Assembly (NCBI GenBank): GCA_002483365.1
Contig: DLHT01000015.1
Span: 64,132 to 128,131 of the forward strand
Reading direction: 5' to 3'
Origin: Cellvibrio sp. UBA7661
GTDB lineage: Bacteria; Pseudomonadota; Gammaproteobacteria; Pseudomonadales; Cellvibrionaceae
Length of the DNA stretch: 64,000 nt
Part shown: positions 26,062 through 36,091 of the stretch, piece after piece
Numbering within the stretch: position 1 is the stretch's first letter
Layout: the number at the start of each line of letters is the position of its first letter
Notes under the pieces: generated by a model
The model's database searches: none
What the model was told of the DNA's origin: nothing
What the model saw: the letters and a program-made list of their open reading frames with translations, nothing else
Made by a program: the position numbers and the translations under genes

Positions 26062-27645
26062 TTAGGCGGCCACCTCTTGTTTACTGGCAACCCGATAATT
26101 GAGCTGCTCCCAATTGTGGTCAATGCGCACCAGATGGACACTCACACGATGAATCCAGCGAGATACTTCCATTAGACTGACTCCCTTATCCAACTCTATC
26201 TGCCCGGTGGCGATTCGCTCCATCATCCGCTCGCGCAATTGCTGCTCCTGCGACGCCAACTGCTCAACCAACAACCCGGACTGTTGCTGGTCTAAAGGCT
26301 CTTTATCCAACACGCTACTGACCAGTTGCATCAGAATTAATTTGGCAACTCGCAGCTCTTGTTCATCACGCAGTTTGATACTGACCTGCTCATCCTGGCA
26401 GCGTTCATAAAGGCGCTGCAGATGGTCAAGCAGATGAATGCAGGCAAGCAAATCCTGCCATGCCCGCCCCTCGCCACCCGCAAGATGGAGTCGATCCAGA
26501 TAGGCGCGGGATTCGTTCAACGCCCGTGCGGTTTCGACAAGTGAAACTGGCCGTGGCGACTCACCCAATATATGGGTCAACTGCTCGGCCAACCTTTGTA
26601 TCTGGATACCCAGCAACTTGCGTACTTCGCTCAATGCCAATTCAGGGTATTTCAATAAGCCTGTATCCAACAGCACACCCTGTTCATCTTCAGGCTCAGG
26701 AATCAGGCGCTCAATAAAACGGGAATACGCGCCAATAAACGGCAAAATCAGCATTACACCAACCAGATTGAAAAGGGTGTAAAACCCCATCAAAGCAAAT
26801 TCACCAAACGGTACTGCAGGCAAAGCAGTGCGCCACAGCCACATATAAAGTGGAACCAGAAAGATCGCACAACCACTGACGATAGTATTGAAGATCACAT
26901 GAGAAAAACCGGTGCGGCGCACATGGACATTGCCACCAATGGTGGCGACCGCCGAGGTAAAGGTGGTTCCTACATTCATACCAACCACCAGCGAAGCAGC
27001 CTGCTCGAAATTAATCAACCCAGAATGCATCGCAGCCAATGCCGAGATAACCCCCGTAGTAGATGACTGGGTAATCAGGGTGAAACCAATCCCCACCAGC
27101 ATCAAAACCAGGCGCCCAGATAAACGATCAGCCGGCATAAAATCCAGGTTAATCTGCTCTTGCAGCCCGGCCATACCACTCTGTAAACCGGCGATACCAA
27201 CAAACATCAAACCAAAGCCCGCAAGGCTATAGGCCAACCCTGAGCGACGAAGGCCACCAAACAGGCGCAGCAAGGCACCAACCAGGATCAGAATGGATGC
27301 AATAGCGCTGAGTTGCAGCTTAAAACCCACAAGTGCTACCAACCAGCCCGTGAAAGTGGTGCCGACACTCGCCCCCAATACCACGCCCAACGCCTGCGAA
27401 TAGGCCAATACTCCAGCACCTACAAACCCAACCGTAATGATCATTGTGGCACTGGAGGATTGGGTAAGGATGGTTGCGGCTACTCCGGTAAACACACCGG
27501 ATACGGGGCTACGGGTAAAATGTATCAAGGCTCTGCGAACCGAAGGCCCGGCGAGCGTTTTTAGCCCTTCACTCATCAGGCTCATACCCAGCAAAAACAA
27601 GCCAATTGCACCCGCAATTGCTATGGCCAGATTCGACAAATCCAT
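26062..27645 (-). CDS. Na/Pi-cotransporter II-related protein with PhoU-like tail
   Basis: A 527-residue membrane protein. It has two inverted repeats, each with the QSS motif of the Na/Pi cotransporter (NptA/YjbB) family: TILTQSSSATM near residue 60 and LITQSSTTGV near 190. About nine hydrophobic segments end near residue 310. The C-terminal 200 residues are helical and polar (PhoU-like), presumably cytoplasmic. E. coli YjbB, the family reference, exports phosphate. The gene lies between hemE and gltD on the same strand; the terminator between it and gltD suggests its own promoter. Confidence 0.87.
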   Translation of the reverse strand: MDLSNLAIAIAGAIGLFLLGMSLMSEGLKTLAGPSVRRALIHFTRSPVSGVFTGVAATILTQSSSATMIITVGFVGAGVLAYSQALGVVLGASVGTTFTGWLVALVGFKLQLSAIASILILVGALLRLFGGLRRSGLAYSLAGFGLMFVGIAGLQSGMAGLQEQINLDFMPADRLSGRLVLMLVGIGFTLITQSSTTGVISALAAMHSGLINFEQAASLVVGMNVGTTFTSAVATIGGNVHVRRTGFSHVIFNTIVSGCAIFLVPLYMWLWRTALPAVPFGEFALMGFYTLFNLVGVMLILPFIGAYSRFIERLIPEPEDEQGVLLDTGLLKYPELALSEVRKLLGIQIQRLAEQLTHILGESPRPVSLVETARALNESRAYLDRLHLAGGEGRAWQDLLACIHLLDHLQRLYERCQDEQVSIKLRDEQELRVAKLILMQLVSSVLDKEPLDQQQSGLLVEQLASQEQQLRERMMERIATGQIELDKGVSLMEVSRWIHRVSVHLVRIDHNWEQLNYRVASKQEVAA

Positions 27646-27666
27646 ACTTTTACCCTCGCTTAAAAC

Positions 27667-27704
27667 ACAATCGCCCCGCCAGAAAATACTGGCGGGGCGA
27701 TTGT
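27667..27704 (-). terminator. Terminator after gltBD
   Basis: The stem ACAATCGCCCCGCCAG pairs with CTGGCGGGGCGATTGT across AAAATA. On the minus strand it is followed by a short T run (GTTTTAA), downstream of gltD. Confidence 0.85.
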
Positions 27705-27762
27705 AGCCTGTTGGTACAGAATAATTTAAACGACAACCATCAGCACAATGAAAAAGAAATCA

Positions 27763-29178
27763 TCACACTTGCAGATAATCCAGAATACCTTGGGCAGCCT
27801 CACGTCCTTCCCAGATGGCAGTTACCACCAGATCAGAACCGCGCACCATATCGCCACCCGCAAACACTTTCGGGTTAGTAGTCTGGAATTTAAACTGCTG
27901 ATGCTCCGGCGCAATCACACCGCCCCAGTCGTTAGTTTTCACACCATTCGTTTCAAACCAAGGCTGTGGACTAGGGCGAAAACCGAAGGCGATCAATACC
28001 ACGTCCGCTGGCAAAACTTCCTCGGAACCGGGAATGACTACCGGACTGCGACGGCCTTTGGCATCTGGTTCACCCATTTTGGTGGTGACCACTTTCACAC
28101 CTTCCACTTTACCGTTGCCCACAACTTCAACTGGCTGACGGTTGTAAAGGAATTGCACGCCCTCTTCTTTGGCGTTGGCCACTTCGCGTTTGGAGCCTGG
28201 CATGTTTTCTTCATCGCGGCGATAGGCACAGGTTACCGTGCTGGCACCTTGACGGATTGAGGTGCGGTTACAATCCATCGCAGTATCACCACCGCCAAGA
28301 ACAACAACACGCTTGCCTTTCACACTGATGAACTCTGCAGGATCTTTCTCAAAGCCAAGATTGCGATTCACATTGGAAATCAGGAATGGCAGAGCATCAT
28401 AAACACCGGGCAAGTCCTCGCCAGGAAAACCGCCTTTCATGTAGTTGTAGGTGCCCATTCCCATGAACACTGCATCGTAATCGCGCAGTAATTCTTCCAT
28501 GGTGATGTCTTTACCCACTTCAGTGCTCAAGCGGAACTCCACCCCCATTTCGGTGAAGATTTGACGGCGACGCGACATCACCGACTTTTCCAATTTGAAC
28601 TCAGGGATACCAAAAGTCAGCAGCCCACCAATTTCGGGATATTTATCAAACACCACAGGCTTAACGCCATTACGCACCAGAATATCGGCACAACCGATGC
28701 CAGCAGGGCCAGCGCCGATAATGGCTACTTTTTTGTCAGTCCAAACCACTTTGGACATATCCGGCTTCCAGCCCATAGCGAAAGCGGTATCAGTGATGTA
28801 TTTCTCGGCATTACCGATAGTTACCGCACCAAATCCGTCATTCAGCGTACACGCCCCTTCGCACAAGCGATCTTGCGGGCATACACGGCCGCACACTTCT
28901 GGCAAAGAGTTGGTTTGGTGACTGAGCTCGGCAGCTTCGAAAATATTTCCTTCGGAAATCAACTTCAGCCAATTGGGGATAAAGTTGTGCACCGGACATT
29001 TCCATTCGCAATAAGGGTTACCACACTCCAGACAACGGTGTGCTTGCCCTTCCACTTCTTCTTTAGCGAAAGGTTGGTAAATCTCCACAAAATTGCGTCT
29101 GCGGGTTTCGATATCTTTCTTGGTGGGATCTTGACGACCCACATCGAGAAACTGAAAGTCATTGTTTAAACGAGCCAT
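27763..29178 (-). CDS. gltD: Glutamate synthase small subunit
   Basis: GltD passes electrons from NADPH to GltB in glutamate synthase (GOGAT). The 471-residue protein has the N-terminal 4Fe-4S cysteine motifs (CLECGNPYCEWKCP and CGRVCPQDRLCEGAC, residues 45-105), the FAD-binding GAGPAGIG near 150 and the NADPH-binding GGGDTAMD near 290. It ends with the FAD-binding FAGGDMVRGSDLVV. It starts 17 nt after the gltB stop and is co-transcribed with it. Confidence 0.96.
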   Translation of the reverse strand: MARLNNDFQFLDVGRQDPTKKDIETRRRNFVEIYQPFAKEEVEGQAHRCLECGNPYCEWKCPVHNFIPNWLKLISEGNIFEAAELSHQTNSLPEVCGRVCPQDRLCEGACTLNDGFGAVTIGNAEKYITDTAFAMGWKPDMSKVVWTDKKVAIIGAGPAGIGCADILVRNGVKPVVFDKYPEIGGLLTFGIPEFKLEKSVMSRRRQIFTEMGVEFRLSTEVGKDITMEELLRDYDAVFMGMGTYNYMKGGFPGEDLPGVYDALPFLISNVNRNLGFEKDPAEFISVKGKRVVVLGGGDTAMDCNRTSIRQGASTVTCAYRRDEENMPGSKREVANAKEEGVQFLYNRQPVEVVGNGKVEGVKVVTTKMGEPDAKGRRSPVVIPGSEEVLPADVVLIAFGFRPSPQPWFETNGVKTNDWGGVIAPEHQQFKFQTTNPKVFAGGDMVRGSDLVVTAIWEGREAAQGILDYLQV

Positions 29179-29195
29179 GATAGATTCCCCTCGCC

Positions 29196-32100
29196 TTATT
29201 CGCCGCGCTTGCGGAAGCTGTTTAACAGACCGCCGATAGCTGCCGCCTTGGGTTTGACCAACCAGAACTTACCGATGTAATCGTCAAAGTTATCCAGCAG
29301 GTGTTGGCCCCAGTCACTTTCGGTCTCTTGTACAAATTCTTCAATCACTGTACGCAAATGGTGGCGATGCGCCTCCACTGCTTCGGTGTTAATACGATGA
29401 ATGTCCACCAGCTCATGGTTGTAGCGATCTACAAAGTCATTCGCCTCGTCGAGCACGTACGCAAAACCGCCGGTCATACCTGCACCGAAGTTAACGCCCG
29501 TTTGACCCAGTACTGTCACCACGCCGCCGGTCATGTATTCACAGCAGTGATCGCCAGCACCTTCAACAACCACATGGGCACCAGAGTTACGCACACCACA
29601 ACGCTCACCTGCAGTACCTGCTGCAAACAATTTACCGCCAGTCGCACCGTACAAACAGGTGTTACCCATAATGCTGGTTTTGTTGGACTTGAACTCGGAA
29701 GTACGCGGCGGGCGAATCACCAATTTACCGCCAGCCATACCTTTACCGACGTAGTCGTTGGCATCGCCCTCCAGATACATTTCAAGACCGCCGGCATTCC
29801 ACACACCAAAGCTCTGGCCGGCAATACCGGTGAGTTTCAGTTTGATTGGTTTGTCGTCCATACCCAGATTGCCGTAGCGCTTGGCGATTTCACCACTGAT
29901 ACGCGCACCGATTGAGCGATCGCAGTTGGTGATATGGAACTCAAACTCACCGCCGGTTTTGGCTTCAATCGCGGGCAACAATACCTTGATCATTGCTTCG
30001 GCGGTTTCGCCTTTATCGAAGGGCTCATTTTTGCTTACTGCACACAGCTGTGGTTTGGTCGCCAAATAATCATCGGTATGAATAATTGGCTTTAAATCCA
30101 GCTGCTGTTGCTTGGTGGTTTCACCTTCGAGGATCTTGAGCAGGTCAACACGCCCCACCAATTCACCCAAGGTGCGTACGCCCAAACGCGCCATCCACTC
30201 ACGGGTTTCCTCGGCAACAAACTTGAAGAAGTTCATCGCCATTTCAACGGTACCGATGTAATGGTCCTGACGCAGTTTATCCTGCTGGGTCGCAACGCCG
30301 GTCGCACAGTTGTTCAAGTGGCAAATACGCAGGTATTTACAACCGAGCGCCACCATTGGGCCGGTACCAAAACCAAAGCTTTCCGCACCGAGCATCGCCG
30401 CTTTCACAACATCTAAACCAGTCTTCAAACCGCCGTCAGTTTGTACACGGACTTTATCGCGCAAGTCGTTAGCACGCAGGGTCTGGTGAGTTTCGGATAA
30501 ACCCAATTCCCATGGCGAGCCAGCGTATTTGATCGAGGTCAATGGGCTCGCCGCTGTACCGCCGTCATAACCGGAGATGGTGATCAAATCCGCATAAGCC
30601 TTGGCTACACCGGCAGCGATAGTACCCACGCCTGGACGTGATACCAGCTTGACCGATACCAATGCATCCGGATTGACTTGCTTCAAGTCATAAATCAGCT
30701 GCGCCAGGTCTTCAATCGAATAGATGTCATGATGCGGCGGCGGCGAAATCAAGGTCACACCGGGCACCGAGTGACGCAGGCGCGCGATCAACGCATTCAC
30801 TTTACCGCCAGGCAACTGACCCCCTTCGCCAGGTTTTGCACCTTGGGCAACTTTGATTTGCAATACTTCCGCGTTCACCAGATAAGCCGGTGTCACGCCA
30901 AAGCGGCCAGACGCAACCTGTTTGATTTTGGAAGTCTTGATGGTGCCGTAACGCGCCGGATCTTCACCACCTTCACCCGAGTTGGAGCGGCCGCCCAAGC
31001 GGTTCATCGCTTCGGCCAGAGCTTCATGCGCTTCCGGCGATAAGGCGCCGAGCGACATACCCGCCGAGTCAAAACGTTTGATAATGCTTTCTACCGGTTC
31101 CACTTCTGACAGCGGAATCGGTTTGCACAGATCTTCGCGGATTGCCAGTAAGTCGCGCAGCATGGAGACCGGACGCTTGTTCACCAAGTCGGCATAGTTG
31201 CGCCAAAGCGCGTAGTTGCCGCTCTGAACTGCTTTCTGCAGAGTTTGCACTACATCCGGATTGAACGCGTGGTATTCGGATCCATGCACATACTTGAGCA
31301 AACCACCCTGAACAATTGGCTTACGTTCCAGCCATGCCGTTTGGGCAATCATTTTCTGGTCAGCTTCCAGATCTTCAAAGCGCGCACCGCCAATACGGCT
31401 TGGCGTACTTTCAAAGCAGGTCTTAATCACTTCTTCAGAAAGGCCAATCGCCTCAAACAATTGGGCACCGCGGTAAGACGTAACGGTGGAAATACCCATT
31501 TTCGACAGGATTTTCAGCAAGCCCTTATCGATACCTTTGCGGTAGTTTTTATAAGCTGAGTCAACATCGCTGAGCAACTCACCAGTCTCAATCAAATCAT
31601 TGAGAACGTGGTAACTCAGGTATGGATAAACGGCTGTCGCACCATAAGCGATCAAGGCCGCAATCTGATGAGGGTCACGCGCACTAGCCGTCTCAACAAT
31701 CAGGTTGGAATCGCAACGCAAGCCAACATTGGTCAGATGCTGATGTACTGCACCCACCGCCAATAGGGCATGAATAGGTAACTGGCCTTTGCTGAAACCG
31801 GCATCACTTAACACCATCAATACTTTGCCTGATTTAACTGCTGCCGCTACGTCATCACACAACTTGCCCAGAGCCGCTTTCAACGTGGTCGTTTCAGGGT
31901 TGTAGTAGAGCGAGAATTTTTGCTGCTCGTAACCAGGACGTTTCAACGCCATCAGGCCACGGAATTTCTCTGGAGACAAAACCGGTGAGCTGAGGATTAC
32001 ACGATCAGCATGATCTGCATGCTCTTCGTAAACTGACAGCTCACGACCAAGACAAGTCTCCAGCGACATCACAATCGCTTCGCGCAACGGGTCGATGGGC

Positions 32101-33650
32101 GGGTTGGTTACCTGCGCAAACTGCTGGCGGAAATAGTCATACAGCGAACGCTGCTGACGGGAAAGCACGGCCATGGGCGTATCATCACCCATAGAGCCAA
32201 CTGCCTCCTGGCCACCCTCAGCCAATGGGCGCAAGAGCTGGTCGCGCTCTTCAAAGCTGACCTGGAACATCTTCATATTGGCTTTCAGCTCAATACCTTC
32301 GAGGCCGTTTTCTTTGGCATCGGTATTAAGAGTCGATTCAATGCGCAGTGCGCGCTCCTTCAGCCATTGCTTGTAAGGCTTGCTCGACTTGAGCTGGTTG
32401 TCGATATCCTGAGTGTTGTGCAAAGTCCCGGTCAGGGTGTCGATCGACATGATCTGACCTGGGCCAAGGCGACCTTTGGCAACCACGTCAGCGGGATCAT
32501 AAGCGTATACCCCCACTTCCGAGGCAACAGTAATCATGTCGTCTTTGGTAATTACCCAGCGAGACGGGCGCAGACCGTTACGATCGAGGGTGCATACCGC
32601 ATAGCGACCATCGGTAATTACCAACCCGGCAGGACCATCCCAAGGTTCGATATGCATGGAGTTGTATTCATAGAATGCACGCAGATCCGGATCCATGTTC
32701 TCTACGTTCTGCCATGCAGGCGGCACCAGCATACGGATGGCGCGATGCAATTCCATCCCGCCCAGCGACAGAACTTCCAGCATGTTATCGAGACTGGATG
32801 AGTCAGAGCCTGTGCGGTTAACCAGCGGCTTGAGTTCTGGCAACTCAGGTAGCAGTGGGGTGGTGAATTTGGGCGTGCGCGCAACAGACCAATTGCGGTT
32901 ACCCACAATGGTATTGATCTCGCCGTTATGCGCCAACATACGGAACGGCTGGGCTAAAGGCCACTGCGGCATGGTGTTGGTGGAGAAACGCTGGTGGAAT
33001 ACACAGATTGCCGTTTCCAAACGCTCATCTGCCAGATCAGTAAAGAAACGCGGCAAATCAACCGGCATCATCAAACCTTTGTAGGAGATGGTACTGGTAC
33101 TCAGGCTGGATATGTAGAAAGACTTATCGGAGGCTAAACGGAGTTCGATTTTGCGGCGAGCAACAAATAAACGGGCGTTGATTTGTTCGGGGGTTAGTTC
33201 TGGAGAGCTGTTGATGAAAATGTGGTAAAAACTGGGAAGAGATTTGAGCGCTATAGGTCCTAAGCATTGTGAGTCGGTTGGCACCTCCCGCCAGCCGACT
33301 ACCTCTAGGCCTTGGTCGGTAACCTCCTCATTGAAGGCTTGCTGCTGTGTTTGTGCGAGTGCCTTGTTTGAGCTCAGCATAATAGAACCCACACCGTATA
33401 CAGGTGTCAGCTCCGCTCCACAGGTTTCTTTTGCCACAGCGCGCAAAAAACTGTCCGGCTTTTGGATTAATAGACCACAACCATCACCGGTTTTACCATC
33501 GGCATTAATACCGCCGCGATGGGTCATACAGGTCAGGGCTTCAATGGCAGTCTTAAGCAGGCGATGGCTGGTTTTGCCCTTTAAGTGGGCAATCAAACCA
33601 AAACCGCAGTTATCTTTAAACTCGTCTATCTGGTAGAGGCCAGTGGTCAT
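29196..33650 (-). CDS. gltB: Glutamate synthase large subunit
   Basis: GltB transfers the glutamine amide nitrogen to 2-oxoglutarate. The ATG at 33650 gives a 1484-residue protein with the nucleophilic cysteine at position 15 (DEFKDNCGFGLIAH), which becomes the N-terminus after processing of a 14-residue propeptide. An upstream in-frame start at 33680 would lengthen the propeptide. Following domains are the class II amidotransferase, the central domain, the FMN-binding synthase domain (SPPPHHDIYSIEDLAQLIYD-type, with the 3Fe-4S cysteines in CNNCATGVATQ) and the C-terminal beta-helix rich in glycine. The leader contains a promoter-proximal terminator described separately. Confidence 0.96.
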   Translation of the reverse strand: MTTGLYQIDEFKDNCGFGLIAHLKGKTSHRLLKTAIEALTCMTHRGGINADGKTGDGCGLLIQKPDSFLRAVAKETCGAELTPVYGVGSIMLSSNKALAQTQQQAFNEEVTDQGLEVVGWREVPTDSQCLGPIALKSLPSFYHIFINSSPELTPEQINARLFVARRKIELRLASDKSFYISSLSTSTISYKGLMMPVDLPRFFTDLADERLETAICVFHQRFSTNTMPQWPLAQPFRMLAHNGEINTIVGNRNWSVARTPKFTTPLLPELPELKPLVNRTGSDSSSLDNMLEVLSLGGMELHRAIRMLVPPAWQNVENMDPDLRAFYEYNSMHIEPWDGPAGLVITDGRYAVCTLDRNGLRPSRWVITKDDMITVASEVGVYAYDPADVVAKGRLGPGQIMSIDTLTGTLHNTQDIDNQLKSSKPYKQWLKERALRIESTLNTDAKENGLEGIELKANMKMFQVSFEERDQLLRPLAEGGQEAVGSMGDDTPMAVLSRQQRSLYDYFRQQFAQVTNPPIDPLREAIVMSLETCLGRELSVYEEHADHADRVILSSPVLSPEKFRGLMALKRPGYEQQKFSLYYNPETTTLKAALGKLCDDVAAAVKSGKVLMVLSDAGFSKGQLPIHALLAVGAVHQHLTNVGLRCDSNLIVETASARDPHQIAALIAYGATAVYPYLSYHVLNDLIETGELLSDVDSAYKNYRKGIDKGLLKILSKMGISTVTSYRGAQLFEAIGLSEEVIKTCFESTPSRIGGARFEDLEADQKMIAQTAWLERKPIVQGGLLKYVHGSEYHAFNPDVVQTLQKAVQSGNYALWRNYADLVNKRPVSMLRDLLAIREDLCKPIPLSEVEPVESIIKRFDSAGMSLGALSPEAHEALAEAMNRLGGRSNSGEGGEDPARYGTIKTSKIKQVASGRFGVTPAYLVNAEVLQIKVAQGAKPGEGGQLPGGKVNALIARLRHSVPGVTLISPPPHHDIYSIEDLAQLIYDLKQVNPDALVSVKLVSRPGVGTIAAGVAKAYADLITISGYDGGTAASPLTSIKYAGSPWELGLSETHQTLRANDLRDKVRVQTDGGLKTGLDVVKAAMLGAESFGFGTGPMVALGCKYLRICHLNNCATGVATQQDKLRQDHYIGTVEMAMNFFKFVAEETREWMARLGVRTLGELVGRVDLLKILEGETTKQQQLDLKPIIHTDDYLATKPQLCAVSKNEPFDKGETAEAMIKVLLPAIEAKTGGEFEFHITNCDRSIGARISGEIAKRYGNLGMDDKPIKLKLTGIAGQSFGVWNAGGLEMYLEGDANDYVGKGMAGGKLVIRPPRTSEFKSNKTSIMGNTCLYGATGGKLFAAGTAGERCGVRNSGAHVVVEGAGDHCCEYMTGGVVTVLGQTGVNFGAGMTGGFAYVLDEANDFVDRYNHELVDIHRINTEAVEAHRHHLRTVIEEFVQETESDWGQHLLDNFDDYIGKFWLVKPKAAAIGGLLNSFRKRGE

Positions 33651-33768
33651 AGGCTGATTCTCAATAAAAATCGCTATCAAGGAAGTAGCTGCAAGTTAAG
33701 GAGCAATTTTTATGCACTCATGCGCCAAGAGCATTTATGCGAAAGCTGCGCCAATTTACATCCCAGAC

Positions 33769-33795
33769 AAAAAAGCCCCTCAGGTTGTAGGGGCT
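33769..33795 (-). terminator. Terminator or attenuator in the gltB leader
   Basis: On the minus strand a 7-bp stem, AGCCCCT/AGGGGCT, closes an 8-nt loop and is followed by six T. It lies between a strong predicted promoter (33813-33841) and the gltB start at 33650. It either ends transcripts from the oxyR-halogenase side or acts as an attenuator for gltB. Confidence 0.75.
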
Positions 33796-33812
33796 ATGCA
33801 AATGGGCGCAGG

Positions 33813-33841
33813 ATATTACCCGCTTGAAGGCGGCTTGGCAA
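33813..33841 (-). promoter_or_regulatory. Predicted sigma-70 promoter for gltBD
   Basis: Minus strand: TTGCCA (33836-33841) and TAATAT (33813-33818) with exactly 17 nt between. The expected start is near 33806, which gives a leader of about 155 nt before gltB. Confidence 0.5.
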
Positions 33842-33960
33842 GACAAAAGCGAAAAAACAAAAAGCGAATTATGTCGAAGCTATACCTGACAGACCTGAAA
33901 GAATCCGCAGATGGCCTGATTCCGCGGGCCAATCGCAATTAAACGAGCGGGAAACGGCAC

Positions 33961-34413
33961 TCAAGGCTTTCCCCAGCGCCCTGATGTCAAGGTCTGCCCG
34001 GAACCAAACGACTGGCGATCCGCTTCTGTCGCACTATCTTTACACTCACCGCGCACCCAGAGATGGTAGCGGGAGATGCTGCGATCCAACTCGAAAAAAC
34101 CATCCCTGCAATACCCCGAATGCTCGACTACATAGGCGGTATTAGCCAGCAAGCGCTCATAGGTGCCGCGCCCCACATCAACGCCACCCTGGGCAAATCC
34201 ACGCTCAGGATTGTTGCCATTGCGCGCAATCTGGATATGACTGGGAATATGCTTTTCAGGCCAACGCAGGCGGTAAGTGAACATCTTGCTGGCATTCGGC
34301 AGTATTTCAACCTCCAGGGTTTCCGCCATCTCCGAGTCAACATAGCTGCGCCCGCTGTTGCTACACCCAGCAACCATAAACATCATCAACAATAAAACGA
34401 AGGCCTTGCCCAT
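33961..34413 (-). CDS. Hypothetical lipoprotein
   Basis: A 150-residue lipoprotein of unknown function. The signal peptide has lipobox MVAGC at residues 13-17. The mature part contains a cysteine pair candidate (GYCRDGFFEL and RGECKD) and ends with a glycine-rich tail. I do not recognise a family. It follows the halogenase-family gene by 120 nt on the same strand, so it may share its transcript. Confidence 0.72.
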   Translation of the reverse strand: MGKAFVLLLMMFMVAGCSNSGRSYVDSEMAETLEVEILPNASKMFTYRLRWPEKHIPSHIQIARNGNNPERGFAQGGVDVGRGTYERLLANTAYVVEHSGYCRDGFFELDRSISRYHLWVRGECKDSATEADRQSFGSGQTLTSGRWGKP

Positions 34414-34533
34414 CTGCTTATTCCACGTTATCCAATAAATTTAAATGCCTTGACGATTTAGCCGCACCCAAAATACGCAAAGATCGACTGATGTTGACCT
34501 GCATTTCCAACCTGAGTTCATCAACCGCAACGA

Positions 34534-36060
34534 TTAGTCTTTCGCAGATCCCGTCGCCATACCGTAATGCTCTTCCAGATATTCATCGTGGCTAGGCAGG
34601 CTTTTGACCATATTGAAAATAGCCGAGCGCGCCAGCTTCAAGGTGTCACTGATCTGTTGGTAATCCAGATTATCTACGCGCGGATTATATTTTTGCGGGC
34701 GAATCCCCATACCTTCAAAGACGGATTGCCAGCTAGCCGCACGAAACAACTCATCATTGTCTTCACGCAAAATTCCATGCCCGCGAAATAATTCTATACG
34801 CTCACGCAACGACTCAGGCAATTCCATGGTTTTACACCAACGCCAAAATTCGCTGTCATCACGCTCGGTAGTGCAGTAGTGCAATACAATAAAATCGCGC
34901 ACTTCTTTATAATCCGCCGCCATACGACGATTGTATTCGCGCTGCAAACTGCGCTCGCATTCAGCATCCGGGAAAAAGCGCAAAAAGAAATCCATACCAC
35001 GTGCAATCAAATGAATTGCCGTTGACTCAAGTGGTTCAACAAAACCACCCGACAACCCCAATGCCAAACAATTACCCCGCCAAAATTCTTTTCGCCTTCC
35101 AGTGTTAAAGCTGATCATGCGCGGATCGTTTATGCGCGGTGCATCCAAATTTTTTAACAAGGTAGTTTTGGCTTCTGCGTCACTGCAAAATTTACTGGAA
35201 TATACATAGCCATGCCCCGTGCCATTGCGCAGCGGAATTCGCCACCCCCAACCCGACTTGCGAGCGGTCGCTGTGGTATATGGCATACGCGAACCAGCCT
35301 TTTCTGTTTTCACGACATACGCGCGATCACAAGGTAAAAAGCGCGACCAATCTTCAAACTCAACCCCCAGGGCTTTATCGATCAGCAACGCTTTAAAACC
35401 TGAACAATCGATAAAAAAATCACCTTCAATTTTTTTTCCTGTCGATAACTCCAACGCATCGATGAAACCATTTTCTTTGCGCAACACATTCACGCAATTA
35501 CCTTCACTGCGTTTGACACCGCGCTCTTCAGCGTAGCGACGCAAATAGGCTGCGACCAATTTTGCATCCAAATGCACGGCGTAGCCCGCACCACCAATCG
35601 GTGTATTCATCGCCTGTGAAGGCAAGAAAAATTTTTCCTGTGCCGCCATTACCGCGCAGGGGGAAAAATCTTGCAGATTGTAGTCCTCACCCTCTTTGGT
35701 TGCTTTTAACCAGCATTGATAAAAATCCTGCGAGCCAATGCGCTTTCCCAACGCCCCATAAGGATGAAAATAGGTTTGGTTCTTCGTCCGCCAATCAACA
35801 AATTTAATGCCGAGTTTGTAACACGCTTGCGTCTCGCGGATAAATTCTTCTTCATCGATCCCCAAACTGGTCACCAGGCGCACCACGGGCGGGATTGTAG
35901 ATTCCCCAACGCCGATTGAACCTATATCTTCCGATTCAACCAATTCGATTTCGCAAAGATCCCGCTTTAGATGGGCCGCCAACATAGAGGCCGCAATCCA
36001 GCCGGAGGTACCACCGCCGAGGATGACGATTTTTTTAAGTGGATTAATGCTGGCGGTCAT
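34534..36060 (-). CDS. Flavin-dependent (tryptophan-halogenase family) halogenase
   Basis: A 508-residue FAD-dependent enzyme. It has the dinucleotide motif GGGTSG at residues 15-20, GVGESTIPP near 50-58, the catalytic lysine in YKLGIKF (K82, matching PrnA K79) and the halogenase signature WGWRIP at 271-276. GFVEPLESTAIHLI is also typical. The sequence supports halogenation of an aromatic, possibly tryptophan-like, substrate with FADH2, chloride or bromide and oxygen, but the true substrate is unknown. A flavin reductase is not next to it. It starts 31 nt after oxyR on the same strand and is probably co-transcribed. Confidence 0.88.
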   Translation of the reverse strand: MTASINPLKKIVILGGGTSGWIAASMLAAHLKRDLCEIELVESEDIGSIGVGESTIPPVVRLVTSLGIDEEEFIRETQACYKLGIKFVDWRTKNQTYFHPYGALGKRIGSQDFYQCWLKATKEGEDYNLQDFSPCAVMAAQEKFFLPSQAMNTPIGGAGYAVHLDAKLVAAYLRRYAEERGVKRSEGNCVNVLRKENGFIDALELSTGKKIEGDFFIDCSGFKALLIDKALGVEFEDWSRFLPCDRAYVVKTEKAGSRMPYTTATARKSGWGWRIPLRNGTGHGYVYSSKFCSDAEAKTTLLKNLDAPRINDPRMISFNTGRRKEFWRGNCLALGLSGGFVEPLESTAIHLIARGMDFFLRFFPDAECERSLQREYNRRMAADYKEVRDFIVLHYCTTERDDSEFWRWCKTMELPESLRERIELFRGHGILREDNDELFRAASWQSVFEGMGIRPQKYNPRVDNLDYQQISDTLKLARSAIFNMVKSLPSHDEYLEEHYGMATGSAKD

Positions 36061-36091
36061 AATGTTTTGTTACTCACAAACAACTCAATAG

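Noticed and set aside
33712..33942. 76-codon plus-strand frame between gltB and the lipoprotein gene
   Set aside because: It covers the predicted gltB promoter and terminator on the other strand, has no family match and no ribosome binding site.
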